Below, piece by piece: positions 26,416 to 35,092 of a DNA stretch of 64,000 nucleotides. Under the pieces are notes generated by a model that did not search any database, was not told the origin of the DNA, and saw only the letters and a list, made by a program, of their open reading frames with translations. This stretch comes from DASXHD01 sp036488725 (lineage in GTDB: Bacteria > Myxococcota_A > Polyangia > Polyangiales > Polyangiaceae): assembly GCA_036488725.1 (NCBI GenBank), contig DASXHD010000048.1, positions 1 to 64,000 on the forward strand. Direction: 5' to 3'. How positions within the stretch are numbered: the first letter of the stretch is position 1; every line of letters starts with the position of its first letter. Both the position numbers and the translations under genes were made by a program.

Positions 26416-27110
26416 CAGACGATCTCCCGCGGCGCGCACGGCCGCGCGTTGCGAACGTCCGACGCGATGCGCCCGTCGCGCAGCGAGACCGTTCGATTCG
26501 CCATCTGCGCGATCGGCGCGTTGTGCGTCACGATGGCGACGGTCGTCTCGAGCTCGCGATGCACGCGCTCGATCGCTTCGAGCACGAGGTGCCCGGTCGC
26601 CGCGTCGAGCGCGCCCGTCGGCTCGTCGCACAATAAAATCTCCGGCCGCTTCACGACCGCGCGCGCGATCGCGATGCGCTGCTGCTGGCCGCCGGAGAGC
26701 TGCGACGGAAAATGATCGAGCCGCTCCTCGAGCCCGACGAGCGCGAGCGCCTCCTCGGCCTTCATCGGATTTTCGGCGATGTCGGCGACGAGCGCGACGT
26801 TCTCACGCGCCGTGAGGCTCGGGATCAAATTGTAGAACTGAAAAACGAAGCCGACGTGCTCGCGCCGGTAACGCGTGAGCATCGCTTCGTCGGCGTGCGA
26901 CATGTCCGCGCCGCGGTAGGTGACGACGCCGCTCGTCGGCCGGTCGAGCCCGCCGAGGATGTTGAGGAGCGTCGACTTCCCGCTGCCGGACGGGCCGAGC
27001 AACACGACGAGCTCGCGCTCGGCCAAATCGAAGTCGACCTCGCGGAGCGCGGTGACCTCGACGTCGCCCATCAAGTAGCGCTTCGTGAGCGCGCGGCCGG
27101 AGAGAAGCAT
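26412..27110 (-). CDS. ABC transporter ATPase (MacB/LolD type)
   Basis: The 232-residue subunit powers the permease encoded just downstream. It has Walker A (GPSGSGKST near 40), Q-loop (FQFYNLIP), signature (LSGGQQQRIAIARA), Walker B (ILLCDEPTGALD) and H-loop (THN). I chose the ATG at 27110: the longer reading from a TTG at 27137 would begin inside the operator and promoter region. The family exports lipoproteins, macrolides or other hydrophobic molecules. It is the first gene of the operon and is transcribed from the promoter shared with the divergent TetR gene. Confidence 0.94.
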   Translation of the reverse strand: MLLSGRALTKRYLMGDVEVTALREVDFDLAERELVVLLGPSGSGKSTLLNILGGLDRPTSGVVTYRGADMSHADEAMLTRYRREHVGFVFQFYNLIPSLTARENVALVADIAENPMKAEEALALVGLEERLDHFPSQLSGGQQQRIAIARAVVKRPEILLCDEPTGALDAATGHLVLEAIERVHRELETTVAIVTHNAPIAQMANRTVSLRDGRIASDVRNARPCAPREIVW

Positions 27111-27130
27111 GGGAGTCCAACCTGCTGGTC

Positions 27131-27160
27131 TAGACAAATGAGTTTATACTCACTAGTCTA
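27131..27160. promoter_or_regulatory. 30-bp operator between the efflux operon and tetR
   Basis: TAGACAAATGAGT (27131-27143) and the reverse complement of TAGACTAGTGAGT (27148-27160) form 13-bp arms around TTAT; 11 of 13 positions match. The site lies between divergent genes, 10 bases before the TetR ATG and overlapping the operon's promoter. A TetR dimer bound here would block both genes, as is usual in the family. Confidence 0.7.
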
Positions 27161-27171
27161 CTAGAAGCCAA
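27143..27171 (-). promoter_or_regulatory. Probable sigma70-type promoter of the efflux operon
   Basis: On the minus strand, TTGGCT (27171-27166) and TATAAA (27148-27143) are separated by 17 bases. The -10 lies in the centre of the operator. On the plus strand TATACT (27145-27150) could serve as the -10 of tetR. The arrangement explains co-repression by one site. Confidence 0.45.
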
Positions 27172-27800
27172 TGCCGCGACTCAGATTTCAGAAGGCTCAG
27201 GCCGAAAAGCGCGACGCGCTCCTCGACGCCGCCACGCTCGAGTTCGCCCGCCACGGCTACGAGGACGCGTCGATCAACCGCATCCTTCTCGCGGCCGGGT
27301 TCAGCAAGGGCTCATTTTATTATTACTTCGACGACAAGCCCGACCTCGCCGTCGCCGTGCTCGAGCGTTGGGCGAAGCGATTCGAAAACATGTGGGACGA
27401 CTTCCCCGTGCCGAAGACCGCGGCCCAGTTTTGGGACGCGGCCGAGTCGCTCATCGTCACGAGCACGAGCCAGCTGCGCGAGGACCCGCACGTCACGACC
27501 GACGCGATGATTCGACTCGGCAGCGCGCTCGCGCGTCACGCCGACGTGCGCGAGCGACTCTCGAGCGCGGTCGTCACCGGCATGATGACGAAGGTCGTCG
27601 AAATCTGGAAGCACGGGCAAGACATCGGTGCGGTGCGGGACGACATGCCGGTGCAGACGCTGCTCGCGCTCGTTCAAGACGTGAAGCTCTCGCTCGTGCG
27701 GCTCGTCTTGCCTCACGATCGCGCGGCGACGATCGACGAGATCGAGGCGTTCAGCCGTTTGCATTTGGATTTGGTGCGTCGCATCTCGGAGCGCCGGTGA
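27171..27800 (+). CDS. TetR/AcrR family transcriptional regulator
   Basis: The 209-residue product has an N-terminal DNA-binding domain (about 12-58) with the classical helix-turn-helix ASINRILLAAGFSKGSFYYYF. The C-terminal ligand-binding half is helical and variable, as usual. It is divergent from the efflux operon and sits beside a 30-bp operator, so it most likely represses the operon and itself until a substrate binds. The stop overlaps the GTG of a small downstream gene (GTGA), so they are probably co-expressed. The inducer is unknown. Confidence 0.93.
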   Translation: MPRLRFQKAQAEKRDALLDAATLEFARHGYEDASINRILLAAGFSKGSFYYYFDDKPDLAVAVLERWAKRFENMWDDFPVPKTAAQFWDAAESLIVTSTSQLREDPHVTTDAMIRLGSALARHADVRERLSSAVVTGMMTKVVEIWKHGQDIGAVRDDMPVQTLLALVQDVKLSLVRLVLPHDRAATIDEIEAFSRLHLDLVRRISERR

Positions 27801-28018
27801 GCTGCGCCGCTTGCGAAGGCAACGTGGACTGGGAGTCGCTCGCGCTCGTCGAGCGATTCGGTCACGACGAGCTGCGCGATCTCTTGACCGAGTGGCCGTG
27901 GCCGCGCGGCAGCCGTCTCGAGATACGCATGTGCACGTGCGGGGGTACCGTCACGCGCGTCGTTTCGCGCGAAGGCGCGTCACTTCGAGCGCGGTCGCCG
28001 CAGGTCGTAGGTCGTTAA
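27797..28018 (+). CDS. Small Cys-containing protein (73 aa), zinc-ribbon-like
   Basis: The GTG overlaps the TetR stop (GTGA), and the 73-residue reading is coherent: VSCAACEGNVDWESLALVERFG at the start (only part shown here by CAACEG) and MCTCGGTVTRVV further on. Two Cys pairs, CxxC and CxC, could hold one zinc ion. The middle helix contains LRDLLTEWPWPRG. It is too short for most gene finders. Its last 39 bases overlap the convergent sigma54-activator gene. A role as a helper of the TetR unit is possible but unsupported; the coupling to tetR is the best evidence that it is translated. Confidence 0.55.
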   Translation: MSCAACEGNVDWESLALVERFGHDELRDLLTEWPWPRGSRLEIRMCTCGGTVTRVVSREGASLRARSPQVVGR

Positions 28019-29251
28019 ACGATTCACGAGCGTTCGGCGGGCGATGCCGAGGAGCTTCGCGGCCTCGGTTTGGTTGCCGCCCGTTTGCGCGAGCGCCGCC
28101 TCGATTCGGTCGCGTTCGAGCCGCTCGAGCGCGGCGGGCAGCGCGTCGCCTTGCGGGGTCGACGCCTCTTCTGCGCGCAGTTGAAGATGGGCGACGTCGA
28201 TTGGTCCGCCGTCGCTGAGCAGCACGGCGCGCTCGATCACGTTTCTGAGCTCGCGGATGTTGCCCGGCCACGCGTAACCGACGAGCGCGGTTCGCGCCGC
28301 AGCCGTCACGCGCGACCACGGCACGCTTCCGAGGAACACCTTGGCGAGATCGACGATCTCGTCGCGCCGCGAGCGGAGCGGCGGAACTTTGATCGTGACG
28401 CCGTTCAAACGAAAATGGAGGTCCGCGCGAAACGCGCCCCCGGCGACGAGCGCGACGATGTCGCGATGCGTGGCGGCGATGAAGCGGACGTCGACCGGCG
28501 TGCTCTTGAGCGCTCCGACGGGGCGTATCTCGCGGTTTTCGAGCACACGCAGGAGCTTCACTTGCGTCGGCTGCGGCATCTCGCCGATCTCGTCGAGGAA
28601 GAGCGTGCCGCCGTGCGCCGACTCGATGAGCCCCATCTTCGTCGTGTGCGCGCCGGTGAATGCGCCGCGCTCGTGACCGAAGAGCTCGGACTCGAGCAGC
28701 GTGTCGGTGAACGCGGCGCAGTTGATCCGAACGAAGGGCCCGGACGCGCGCGTCGACTGCGCGTGGATCGACTCAGCGAGCACTTCTTTGCCGGAGCCCG
28801 TCTCCCCGACGACGAGGACGCTCAAGCGGCTCTTGGCGACGAGGCGCGCGAGCTTCAGCGTGACCTCCATCGGCGACTCGCGTCGGTCGGCGGGCGAAGG
28901 CTCCATCGTGTGAACGACGACGAGCACCGCGCCGACCTCGATCACGTCGCCCGGCGCGAGCTTGCATCGTCCGCGGACGATCTGGCCGTTGACGCGAACG
29001 CCGTTCGAGCTGCCGAGATCTTCGATCGTCGCGGGCGTGCCGAGCGGGTCGAGCGAGACGGCCGCGTGCATGCGCGAGACGGAGCGGTCCAAGACTTGGA
29101 GGTCGGCGTCGTCGCCGCGGCCGATGACGACCTTGCCGCCGGGATCGATCTCGCGCGTGACCGCGCCGCCTTCCCAGAGCGCGACGACGCGAGGTTTCGT
29201 CGCATCGCTCACGTCGCCGTAAGTATGCGATCGCGTGCGTTCGTCGCTCAC
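27980..29251 (-). CDS. FHA-domain sigma54-dependent activator (enhancer-binding protein)
   Basis: The 423-residue product combines three parts. An N-terminal FHA domain (about 20-110: VVIGRGDDADLQV, SVSRMHAAVS, LGSSNGVRVNG) replaces the usual receiver and should sense Thr phosphorylation. A central AAA+ domain (about 130-350) has Walker A GETGSGKE and the sigma54 contact loop GAFTGA. A Fis-type helix-turn-helix (about 385-420: NQTEAAKLLGIARRTLVNRL) binds DNA. It therefore activates sigma54 promoters in response to a protein kinase. A Ser/Thr kinase gene starts 30 bases away in the opposite direction, making it the likely partner. GTG start at 29251. Confidence 0.95.
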   Translation of the reverse strand: MSDERTRSHTYGDVSDATKPRVVALWEGGAVTREIDPGGKVVIGRGDDADLQVLDRSVSRMHAAVSLDPLGTPATIEDLGSSNGVRVNGQIVRGRCKLAPGDVIEVGAVLVVVHTMEPSPADRRESPMEVTLKLARLVAKSRLSVLVVGETGSGKEVLAESIHAQSTRASGPFVRINCAAFTDTLLESELFGHERGAFTGAHTTKMGLIESAHGGTLFLDEIGEMPQPTQVKLLRVLENREIRPVGALKSTPVDVRFIAATHRDIVALVAGGAFRADLHFRLNGVTIKVPPLRSRRDEIVDLAKVFLGSVPWSRVTAAARTALVGYAWPGNIRELRNVIERAVLLSDGGPIDVAHLQLRAEEASTPQGDALPAALERLERDRIEAALAQTGGNQTEAAKLLGIARRTLVNRLTTYDLRRPRSK

Positions 29252-29281
29252 GCCGGTGAGTTTACGATAGACTGACGCATC

Positions 29282-30691
29282 GTGGCATCGGCGACGCGAA
29301 TCGGGCGCTATGTCATCTACGACGCCATCGCGTCGGGCGGAATGGCTTCCATCCACCTCGGCCGTCTCGTCGGGCCGGTGGGCTTTTCGCGCACGGTCGC
29401 CATCAAACGCTTGCACCGGCACCTCGCGGGAGACCCCGAGTTCGTCGCGATGTTTCTCGACGAGGCGCGGCTCGCCGCGCGCATCCAACACCCGAACGTC
29501 GTCGGCACCGTCGACGTCGTGTCCGAGAGCGACGAGCTCTTCCTCGTGATGCAATACATCCACGGCGACTCGCTCGCGCATCTCGCGAAGCAAAGCGGCA
29601 GAGCGGGACAGCCGGTGCCGGTTCGCATCGCGGCTGCGATCGTGACGGGCGCGCTCAACGGTCTCCACGCGGCGCACGAGGCGACGAGCGAAAACGGAGA
29701 GCCGCTCGGCATCGTGCATCGCGACGTCTCTCCGCAGAACGTCCTCGTCGGCGTGGACGGCGTGCCGCGCGTCCTCGACTTCGGCATCGCGAAAGCCGCG
29801 TCGCGCGTCCAGACGACCGAGGACGGTCGCGTGAAGGGCAAGCTCGCTTACATGGCGCGCGAGCAGCTCCAGCGGCGACCGCTCGATCGCCGAACCGATT
29901 TGTATGCGATGGGCGTCGCCCTTTGGGAGCTGCTCGCGGGTCAGCGTCTCTTCGAAGCCGAGGACGCGCCCGCCGTCATCGCCGCGGTCCTCGAAGGACA
30001 CGTGCCCGAGCTCTCGAAGCTGCGCGCCGACGTCCCGCGCGAGCTCGATGACGTTTTGCGGCGAGCGCTTCACGCCGAGCCGTCGGCGCGCTTCGCGACG
30101 GCGATCGATTTCGCGGAGGCGATCGAGCACGTTCTTCCTGTGGCGCCGCAGCGAGACGTGGGCGCGTGGGTCACGTCGCTCGCGGGCGAGCAGCTCGCCG
30201 AGCGGAAGAAGCTCGTCGCGCTCATCGAAGGTACGCCCGTGGATGCGGGTGACATTCCGTCGTTCGAGCAGCGAAGGCGTCTCGTCGAAGCGCCGACCGA
30301 CATCCTCGGTACGTCGGAGCCGCATTCGCAGATCACGAATCTCTCGGCGACGACGAACGCGTCGCCCCGCAAGCGCGCGCTCCCGTGGGCGGCGCTGATC
30401 CTCGCGGCGGGGGCCGCCGTCGCGATTCCGCTCGCGCTGCGATCGCACAAAGATTCGCAGGCGACGCCCGCGACGGCATCGATCGATCGGCCCGCGCCGC
30501 CGCCGTCTGCGAGCGCGATCGCGAGCGTGAGCGCGGCGCCGTCGTCGCCGGCCGCGCCGAGCGTGTTTCGGGCGCCCGTTCCGATCGCGCCGGCTCCCAC
30601 GCACACCGCGCGACGACCGCGGTCGACGTGCGACCCGCCGTTCATCATCGACGCGGCGGGCGTCAAACGATTCAAGCCTCAATGTCTCTGA
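29282..30691 (+). CDS. Transmembrane Ser/Thr protein kinase
   Basis: The 469-residue product is a complete kinase from a GTG start. Glycine loop ASGGMASIHLG and catalytic Lys in AIKRLH (about 42) are followed by HRDVSPQN (about 146) and DFGIAK (about 165). The APE motif is odd: YMAREQL where YMSPEQ is expected, so the conserved Pro is lost while the Glu is kept. A membrane helix (about 360-382) follows and a Pro/Ala-rich C-terminal part lies outside. It is divergent from the FHA-sigma54 activator, which it may phosphorylate or control. The stop overlaps the ATG of the next gene by 10 bases. Another kinase with the same layout begins the window. Confidence 0.95.
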   Translation: MASATRIGRYVIYDAIASGGMASIHLGRLVGPVGFSRTVAIKRLHRHLAGDPEFVAMFLDEARLAARIQHPNVVGTVDVVSESDELFLVMQYIHGDSLAHLAKQSGRAGQPVPVRIAAAIVTGALNGLHAAHEATSENGEPLGIVHRDVSPQNVLVGVDGVPRVLDFGIAKAASRVQTTEDGRVKGKLAYMAREQLQRRPLDRRTDLYAMGVALWELLAGQRLFEAEDAPAVIAAVLEGHVPELSKLRADVPRELDDVLRRALHAEPSARFATAIDFAEAIEHVLPVAPQRDVGAWVTSLAGEQLAERKKLVALIEGTPVDAGDIPSFEQRRRLVEAPTDILGTSEPHSQITNLSATTNASPRKRALPWAALILAAGAAVAIPLALRSHKDSQATPATASIDRPAPPPSASAIASVSAAPSSPAAPSVFRAPVPIAPAPTHTARRPRSTCDPPFIIDAAGVKRFKPQCL

Positions 30692-31407
30692 GGGCGATCG
30701 TCTTCGCGGCGTGCACACTCGCTCCGGCGATCGCGCGCGGACAAGACAAAGCTGCTTGCCTCCACGCGCACGTTCACGGACAAGAGCTGCGCATCGCGGG
30801 CAAGTGGCGCGCGGCGCGTGCCGAGTTCGCGACATGCTCGGCGGCGGCTTGCCCCTCGGTCTTGTCGAAAGACTGCATCACGTGGAACGCGGAGCTCGAG
30901 GAAAAAATCCCGACGGTCGTGGTCGTCGCGCACGGCCCCGCGGGCGAGGACACGCTCGACGCCTCGCTCGACGTGGACGGCGCGCATCGATCGGATTCAC
31001 TCTCGGGCGCGGCGATCGAGCTCGACCCCGGCGCGCACGTGCTCACGCTCCGGCACCACGGCTGGGCGGACGCGTCGAAGCAGGTCGTCGTGCACGAAGG
31101 CGATCGCGACGAGCGCGTCGAGATTTCGTTCAGCGCGCTCGCGCCCCTCGCGCCGCGCGAGCCGCCGCGCAGAAGAGGCATTCCGATGGCGAGCATCGTG
31201 CTCACGGTGCTCGGCGGCGTCGCGCTCGGCACAGGCGCCGCGCTCGATGTCTCCGGCGGCGTCGACTACAACCTCGGCTGCTACGGGCGCTGCACGAGCG
31301 ATCAAGCGAGCTCGATCAACACCCGCTTCCTCGCGGGCGACGTGACGCTCGCGGTCGGTCTCGTCTCCCTCGGCGTCGCGCTCGTCGTCGCGCTCGTCGG
31401 TCACTGA
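30682..31407 (+). CDS. Secreted/membrane partner of a Ser/Thr kinase
   Basis: The 241-residue product has a signal peptide (cleavage near ARGQDKAA) and a Cys-rich helical N-terminal part (ARAEFATCSAAACPSVLS). A beta-rich PEGA-like part follows (TLDASLDVDGAHR, HVLTLRHHGWADASK). Two membrane segments (about 170-195 and 215-240) end the protein. It overlaps the kinase gene by 10 bases, so expression is coupled. Layout and position match the protein at 1636-2613, although their sequences are not obviously alike. It may be a periplasmic sensor or anchor for the kinase. Confidence 0.75.
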   Translation: MSLRAIVFAACTLAPAIARGQDKAACLHAHVHGQELRIAGKWRAARAEFATCSAAACPSVLSKDCITWNAELEEKIPTVVVVAHGPAGEDTLDASLDVDGAHRSDSLSGAAIELDPGAHVLTLRHHGWADASKQVVVHEGDRDERVEISFSALAPLAPREPPRRRGIPMASIVLTVLGGVALGTGAALDVSGGVDYNLGCYGRCTSDQASSINTRFLAGDVTLAVGLVSLGVALVVALVGH

Positions 31408-32894
31408 ACGTTCATCGTCGCCGCGGTGAGCGTCGCGATGTCGGCGCCGATGTCCTTTCCGTCGGAGGCCATTCCTTTGTACGGGCTCGTCGACAAGAGC
31501 GACCAGTCCGGCGCGAACCCGACGGCTTGCTCGTACGCCGGAAAAAAATTGTTCGGCGGATAAGACGGCTGCTCCGTCTCGGCGCCCCAAATTGCGTTGT
31601 GCCCGAACGTGTACGATCCGAGGTACGTCGAGAGCGCCGCGGTGCCCGTCGCGCTTCCTGCGTCGCCGCCGCTCCCGAGCACGCCGTACTGTCCGTACGG
31701 CGCGAAGTTGTTCGTGAAGACGAAATTTTGAGCGTCGGTCTGCGTGAGCTGGAGGAGCGACTCCAAGCCGGTCGTGAACGTGTTGTGGTCGACTTTGACG
31801 TTCGCCGTCGGCGAAGCGACGTAAAATCGCATGACGTCCGCGTTCAAGGCCTGACTCGAGTCGAAGAGGTTGTCGTGAATGACGACGTTCGTCATCGGGT
31901 CGCCGAGCAGGATGCCCGAGCCGAGAAGCGTCGTGTGGTTGTAGGCGATGGTGACGTTCTCTTGCGTTCCCTCGTCGAGCATGAAGGATCCGCTGGTCGT
32001 TGCGAGGACGTTCGCTCCGATGAGCACGTTGCTCGCGTCGCCTTGAAGCTGAAAGCTCCCGTAGTTTGGGTCGGCGGCGGTCATCGCGTTCTGGCAAATT
32101 TCGACGTTCGAGGCTTGCGCGATCGATACGTCGCCTTGGGGCGACTCGATGTCGTCGTTGGTGATCCGCGTCGGCCCGGCGCCCGCGACCCAGAGCGCCC
32201 AATTGCTCGTCGCGCCCGACACGTACGAGTCGATCAACGCGACGCGCTGACCTTCGACCGCGACCGAGCCGCCGTGCGCGTAGATGCGATCGAAGATCAC
32301 GTCGTGCACGTCGCTCGCGCCCAAATCGACCGCCGGACCCGTGCCCGTGCATTCGATCTCGAGGCCGATGAGACGGTAGCCGCCCGCGCCGTTGAGCATC
32401 GAGACGACTTTCGCACCGGCGGTGAGCTTCGCCATCTTCGGCGCGAGCGCGGGTGATACGCGCGCTCCGGGCATCGCGAGCTCGGCGTCCGGAGTCGCCG
32501 TGCGGATGACGATCGCGCCCGCGCCCGAAAAAGGCGGCAACGTGAACGGCCCGGTGAACGTCGCGCCCGCCTCGAGCTCGAGGACGTCGCCGGGCATCGC
32601 CGCGTTGATCTTGCTTTGGAGATCGTCGCTCGCCGCGACCGGCACGACGTGGTTGTTCGGCGGTAAATCCGTTGCGAAGATCGTCGGGAGCGTTTGCTGG
32701 ATGTCAGGGTCGGGCGTGATCGACTCGCACGACCACGCTCCGCCATCGGGCGCGTCGTTCGTCACGTCGCTCGTCACGTCGGTGCCCGCGTCGCTCGCGT
32801 TGCCACCGTGCTCGGCCCAGTCGACCAGCGAGCAACCGAGCATCGCGACGACGGCACTGAACCTGATGGCGAGCCGCCATCCGCGAAGCTCCAC
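31401..32894 (-). CDS. Right-handed beta-helix (parallel) lipoprotein
   Basis: The 497-residue product begins at GTG with a lipobox-like AMLGC near residue 21 and an Asp/Thr-rich linker. From about 85 it shows repeated short strands with Asn/Val ladders, such as NVTIAYNHTTLL, NVVIHDNLFD and NVKVDHNTFTTG. This pattern is typical of right-handed beta-helix proteins (polysaccharide lyases, surface adhesins). No clear catalytic Asp/His/Arg set of a pectate lyase was recognised. It is probably an outer-surface carbohydrate-binding or -degrading protein. Its 3' end overlaps the convergent kinase-partner gene by 7 bases. Confidence 0.82.
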   Translation of the reverse strand: MELRGWRLAIRFSAVVAMLGCSLVDWAEHGGNASDAGTDVTSDVTNDAPDGGAWSCESITPDPDIQQTLPTIFATDLPPNNHVVPVAASDDLQSKINAAMPGDVLELEAGATFTGPFTLPPFSGAGAIVIRTATPDAELAMPGARVSPALAPKMAKLTAGAKVVSMLNGAGGYRLIGLEIECTGTGPAVDLGASDVHDVIFDRIYAHGGSVAVEGQRVALIDSYVSGATSNWALWVAGAGPTRITNDDIESPQGDVSIAQASNVEICQNAMTAADPNYGSFQLQGDASNVLIGANVLATTSGSFMLDEGTQENVTIAYNHTTLLGSGILLGDPMTNVVIHDNLFDSSQALNADVMRFYVASPTANVKVDHNTFTTGLESLLQLTQTDAQNFVFTNNFAPYGQYGVLGSGGDAGSATGTAALSTYLGSYTFGHNAIWGAETEQPSYPPNNFFPAYEQAVGFAPDWSLLSTSPYKGMASDGKDIGADIATLTAATMNVQ

Positions 32895-33005
32895 GCGTTC
32901 AGACTACCGGTGCGCGCGGTCTTGGCAACTTGCGCACGAATTGGGCAACTGCGCGCGCAACCTCGCGACACGTCATGTGGCGCGCTGATTGCTCGAGAGG
33001 CGCTC

Positions 33006-35090
33006 ATGCGCGTGATCCTTTGGTCGTGTGCCCTCGCGGGCGTCCTCGCGGGGTGTTATCTCGGCGGCGTCGGCGGCGACGCACCTCCGGGCGCCGACGC
33101 GGGGCCGGACGCGCTCGGGCCGCTCCCGTTCACGGCGGACGCGCCGGCGACTTACGTCGCGAAGGTGAAGAACATCCTCGTCGGCCTGCCGCCGACCGAC
33201 ACCGAAGTCGCCGCGGTCGCCGCCGACCCGACCCAGCTCGGCGTGCTCGTCGACGGATGGATGAAGCAGCCCGAGTACGCGACGAAGATGCAGCGCTTCT
33301 TCGAGCTCGCCTTCCAGCAGACGCAGGTCGCGCCTTCGGACTTCATCGACCAAACTTTTCCGATCCCGATCGCTCCGGAGAACAACAACTCGCCGCCGGG
33401 GCCCGATCTCAAGCTCTCGCAAAATCTCCAAGAGAGCTTCGCGCGGACGATGGTCGCGTTCGCCGCGCAAGGCATCCCGTTCAACCAGGCGATGTCGACG
33501 AATCAGCTGATGATGACGACGGCGATGAAGGCCTACTACGCGATGGCCGACGTCTTTCAGGTCGGCAATCTCGTCGGGTGCGGGCTCGGCGCCGGGAGCG
33601 AGCAGGCGTTCGGGATCGCGAACCCGCAGATCAAGAGCATCTCGGTGACCGCGACGCAGATCCCGCTGTCGGAGACGCTCGATCCGTCGAGCCCGAATTA
33701 CATGGTTTGGTACAACCCGAAATTCGCGAGCTCGAGCCAGTGCCCCGATCCGTATCCGATCGCGCAGGCGCCCGACATCGGCACGCCCGCGGCGCTCTAC
33801 GATCTTTTGCACGGGTGGCTGCCGGGAGCCCTCTCGTATACGCCGTGCGCGTATTCGTACGGCGCGCCGTGGACCCCGATCATTCGCGACACCGATTTTT
33901 CCGATTGGACGATGACGACCATCGTGCCGGCGTCGGACCCGACGAAGATCACGCATTTTTACGACGTCCCCGCGCTTCGCACGGCGACGCAGCTGACGCT
34001 CTCGATTCCGCGCGTCGGATTTTTCACGACGCCCGCGTTCATCGCCAACTGGCCGACGAACGCGAGCAACCAAATGCGCGTCGTCATGAACCAGATGTTC
34101 ATCGTCGCGACGAACACGGCGGTCGACGGGACGGACCCGACGATGCCGCCGTCGACGCCCGGCCTCGACGCGAAGCACGCGAGCGATCCCGCGTGCGAAG
34201 GTTGTCACCGAATTCTCGACCCGTCGCGCCTCACGCTCGCGACGACGTATTCGTGGAACTTCGGCCTGCAGCAAGACGCGAAGTGGCAAGACGCCGGCGC
34301 CGGAGGACAGCTCTTCGCGTTTCAAGGCGAGGTGCAAAACGTCTCGAGCATCTACGACGTCGGCAAGGCGCTCGCGAATCACCCGCTCCTCGCATCGGGC
34401 TGGACGCAGAAGCTCTGCTACTACGCGAACGCCGAGGCGTGCGTCACGACCGATCCGGAGTTCGAGCGTCTCGCGAAGCTCTTTCAGAGCTCGAATTATT
34501 CTTGGAACGCGCTCGTGAAGGCGGTCGTCACTTCGCCGATCACGACGCACGCGGCGCCGACCGTCACCGCCACGACCAACGGCGAGATCGTCGGCGTCTC
34601 GCGGCGCGATCATCTCTGCGCGATGTGGAGCGCGCGCCTCGGGCTCGCCAACGCGTGCTTGCTCGACGTGTCCGCGCCGTCGCCGTACCCGAATAACTTG
34701 AGCACGTTCCCGTCGGTCATCGTGCCGGGTCTTCCGTCGGACGGTTATTCGCGCGGGAGCGCCGTGCCGGTGCAGCCGAACGATCCGTCCGTGTTTTTCA
34801 CCGGCGGGATCGACAACCTCTGCGACACGCTCGCGCAGCTTCTCATCGACGACGCGTCGCCGCCGCCCGGAGCGAAGACTTGGTCGAGCGCGAACGCCGC
34901 AGCGGCGATTCCAGAATTCGTGACGCTCGTCATGGGCATCGAGCCGTCCGACGCGCGCTACGCGACGACCGTGCAGCTCCTCACGGCCCACGAAACCGCC
35001 GCGCTCGCGCAGGTCGGCGCGACGAAAGCGCTCCAGTCGACCTTCATGGTCGCGTGCGTCTCGGCGCCCGCGATCGGAATGGGGATGTGA
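33006..35090 (+). CDS. DUF1549/DUF1588-like surface lipoprotein with CxxCH motif
   Basis: The 694-residue lipoprotein starts at ATG with LAGVLAGCYLGG. An N-terminal DUF1549-like part (about 45-95: ILVGLPPTDTEVAAV) leads into a long middle region. A haem-type motif in ACEGCHRILDPSRLTLA (near residue 400) fits the DUF1588 block (CH...DP). Such proteins are common in Planctomycetes and Myxococcota, often paired with DUF1501 or DUF1552 proteins, and their function is not known. The next gene starts 2 bases after its stop and encodes the Tat-exported DUF1501-like protein. It resembles no well-studied enzyme. Confidence 0.85.
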   Translation: MRVILWSCALAGVLAGCYLGGVGGDAPPGADAGPDALGPLPFTADAPATYVAKVKNILVGLPPTDTEVAAVAADPTQLGVLVDGWMKQPEYATKMQRFFELAFQQTQVAPSDFIDQTFPIPIAPENNNSPPGPDLKLSQNLQESFARTMVAFAAQGIPFNQAMSTNQLMMTTAMKAYYAMADVFQVGNLVGCGLGAGSEQAFGIANPQIKSISVTATQIPLSETLDPSSPNYMVWYNPKFASSSQCPDPYPIAQAPDIGTPAALYDLLHGWLPGALSYTPCAYSYGAPWTPIIRDTDFSDWTMTTIVPASDPTKITHFYDVPALRTATQLTLSIPRVGFFTTPAFIANWPTNASNQMRVVMNQMFIVATNTAVDGTDPTMPPSTPGLDAKHASDPACEGCHRILDPSRLTLATTYSWNFGLQQDAKWQDAGAGGQLFAFQGEVQNVSSIYDVGKALANHPLLASGWTQKLCYYANAEACVTTDPEFERLAKLFQSSNYSWNALVKAVVTSPITTHAAPTVTATTNGEIVGVSRRDHLCAMWSARLGLANACLLDVSAPSPYPNNLSTFPSVIVPGLPSDGYSRGSAVPVQPNDPSVFFTGGIDNLCDTLAQLLIDDASPPPGAKTWSSANAAAAIPEFVTLVMGIEPSDARYATTVQLLTAHETAALAQVGATKALQSTFMVACVSAPAIGMGM

Positions 35091-35092
35091 TC

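Noticed and set aside
27980..30835. 951-residue minus-strand frame reaching into the kinase gene
   Set aside because: Only the portion ending at 27980 from GTG 29251 encodes FHA and AAA+ motifs; the rest is an Arg-rich shadow of the kinase.
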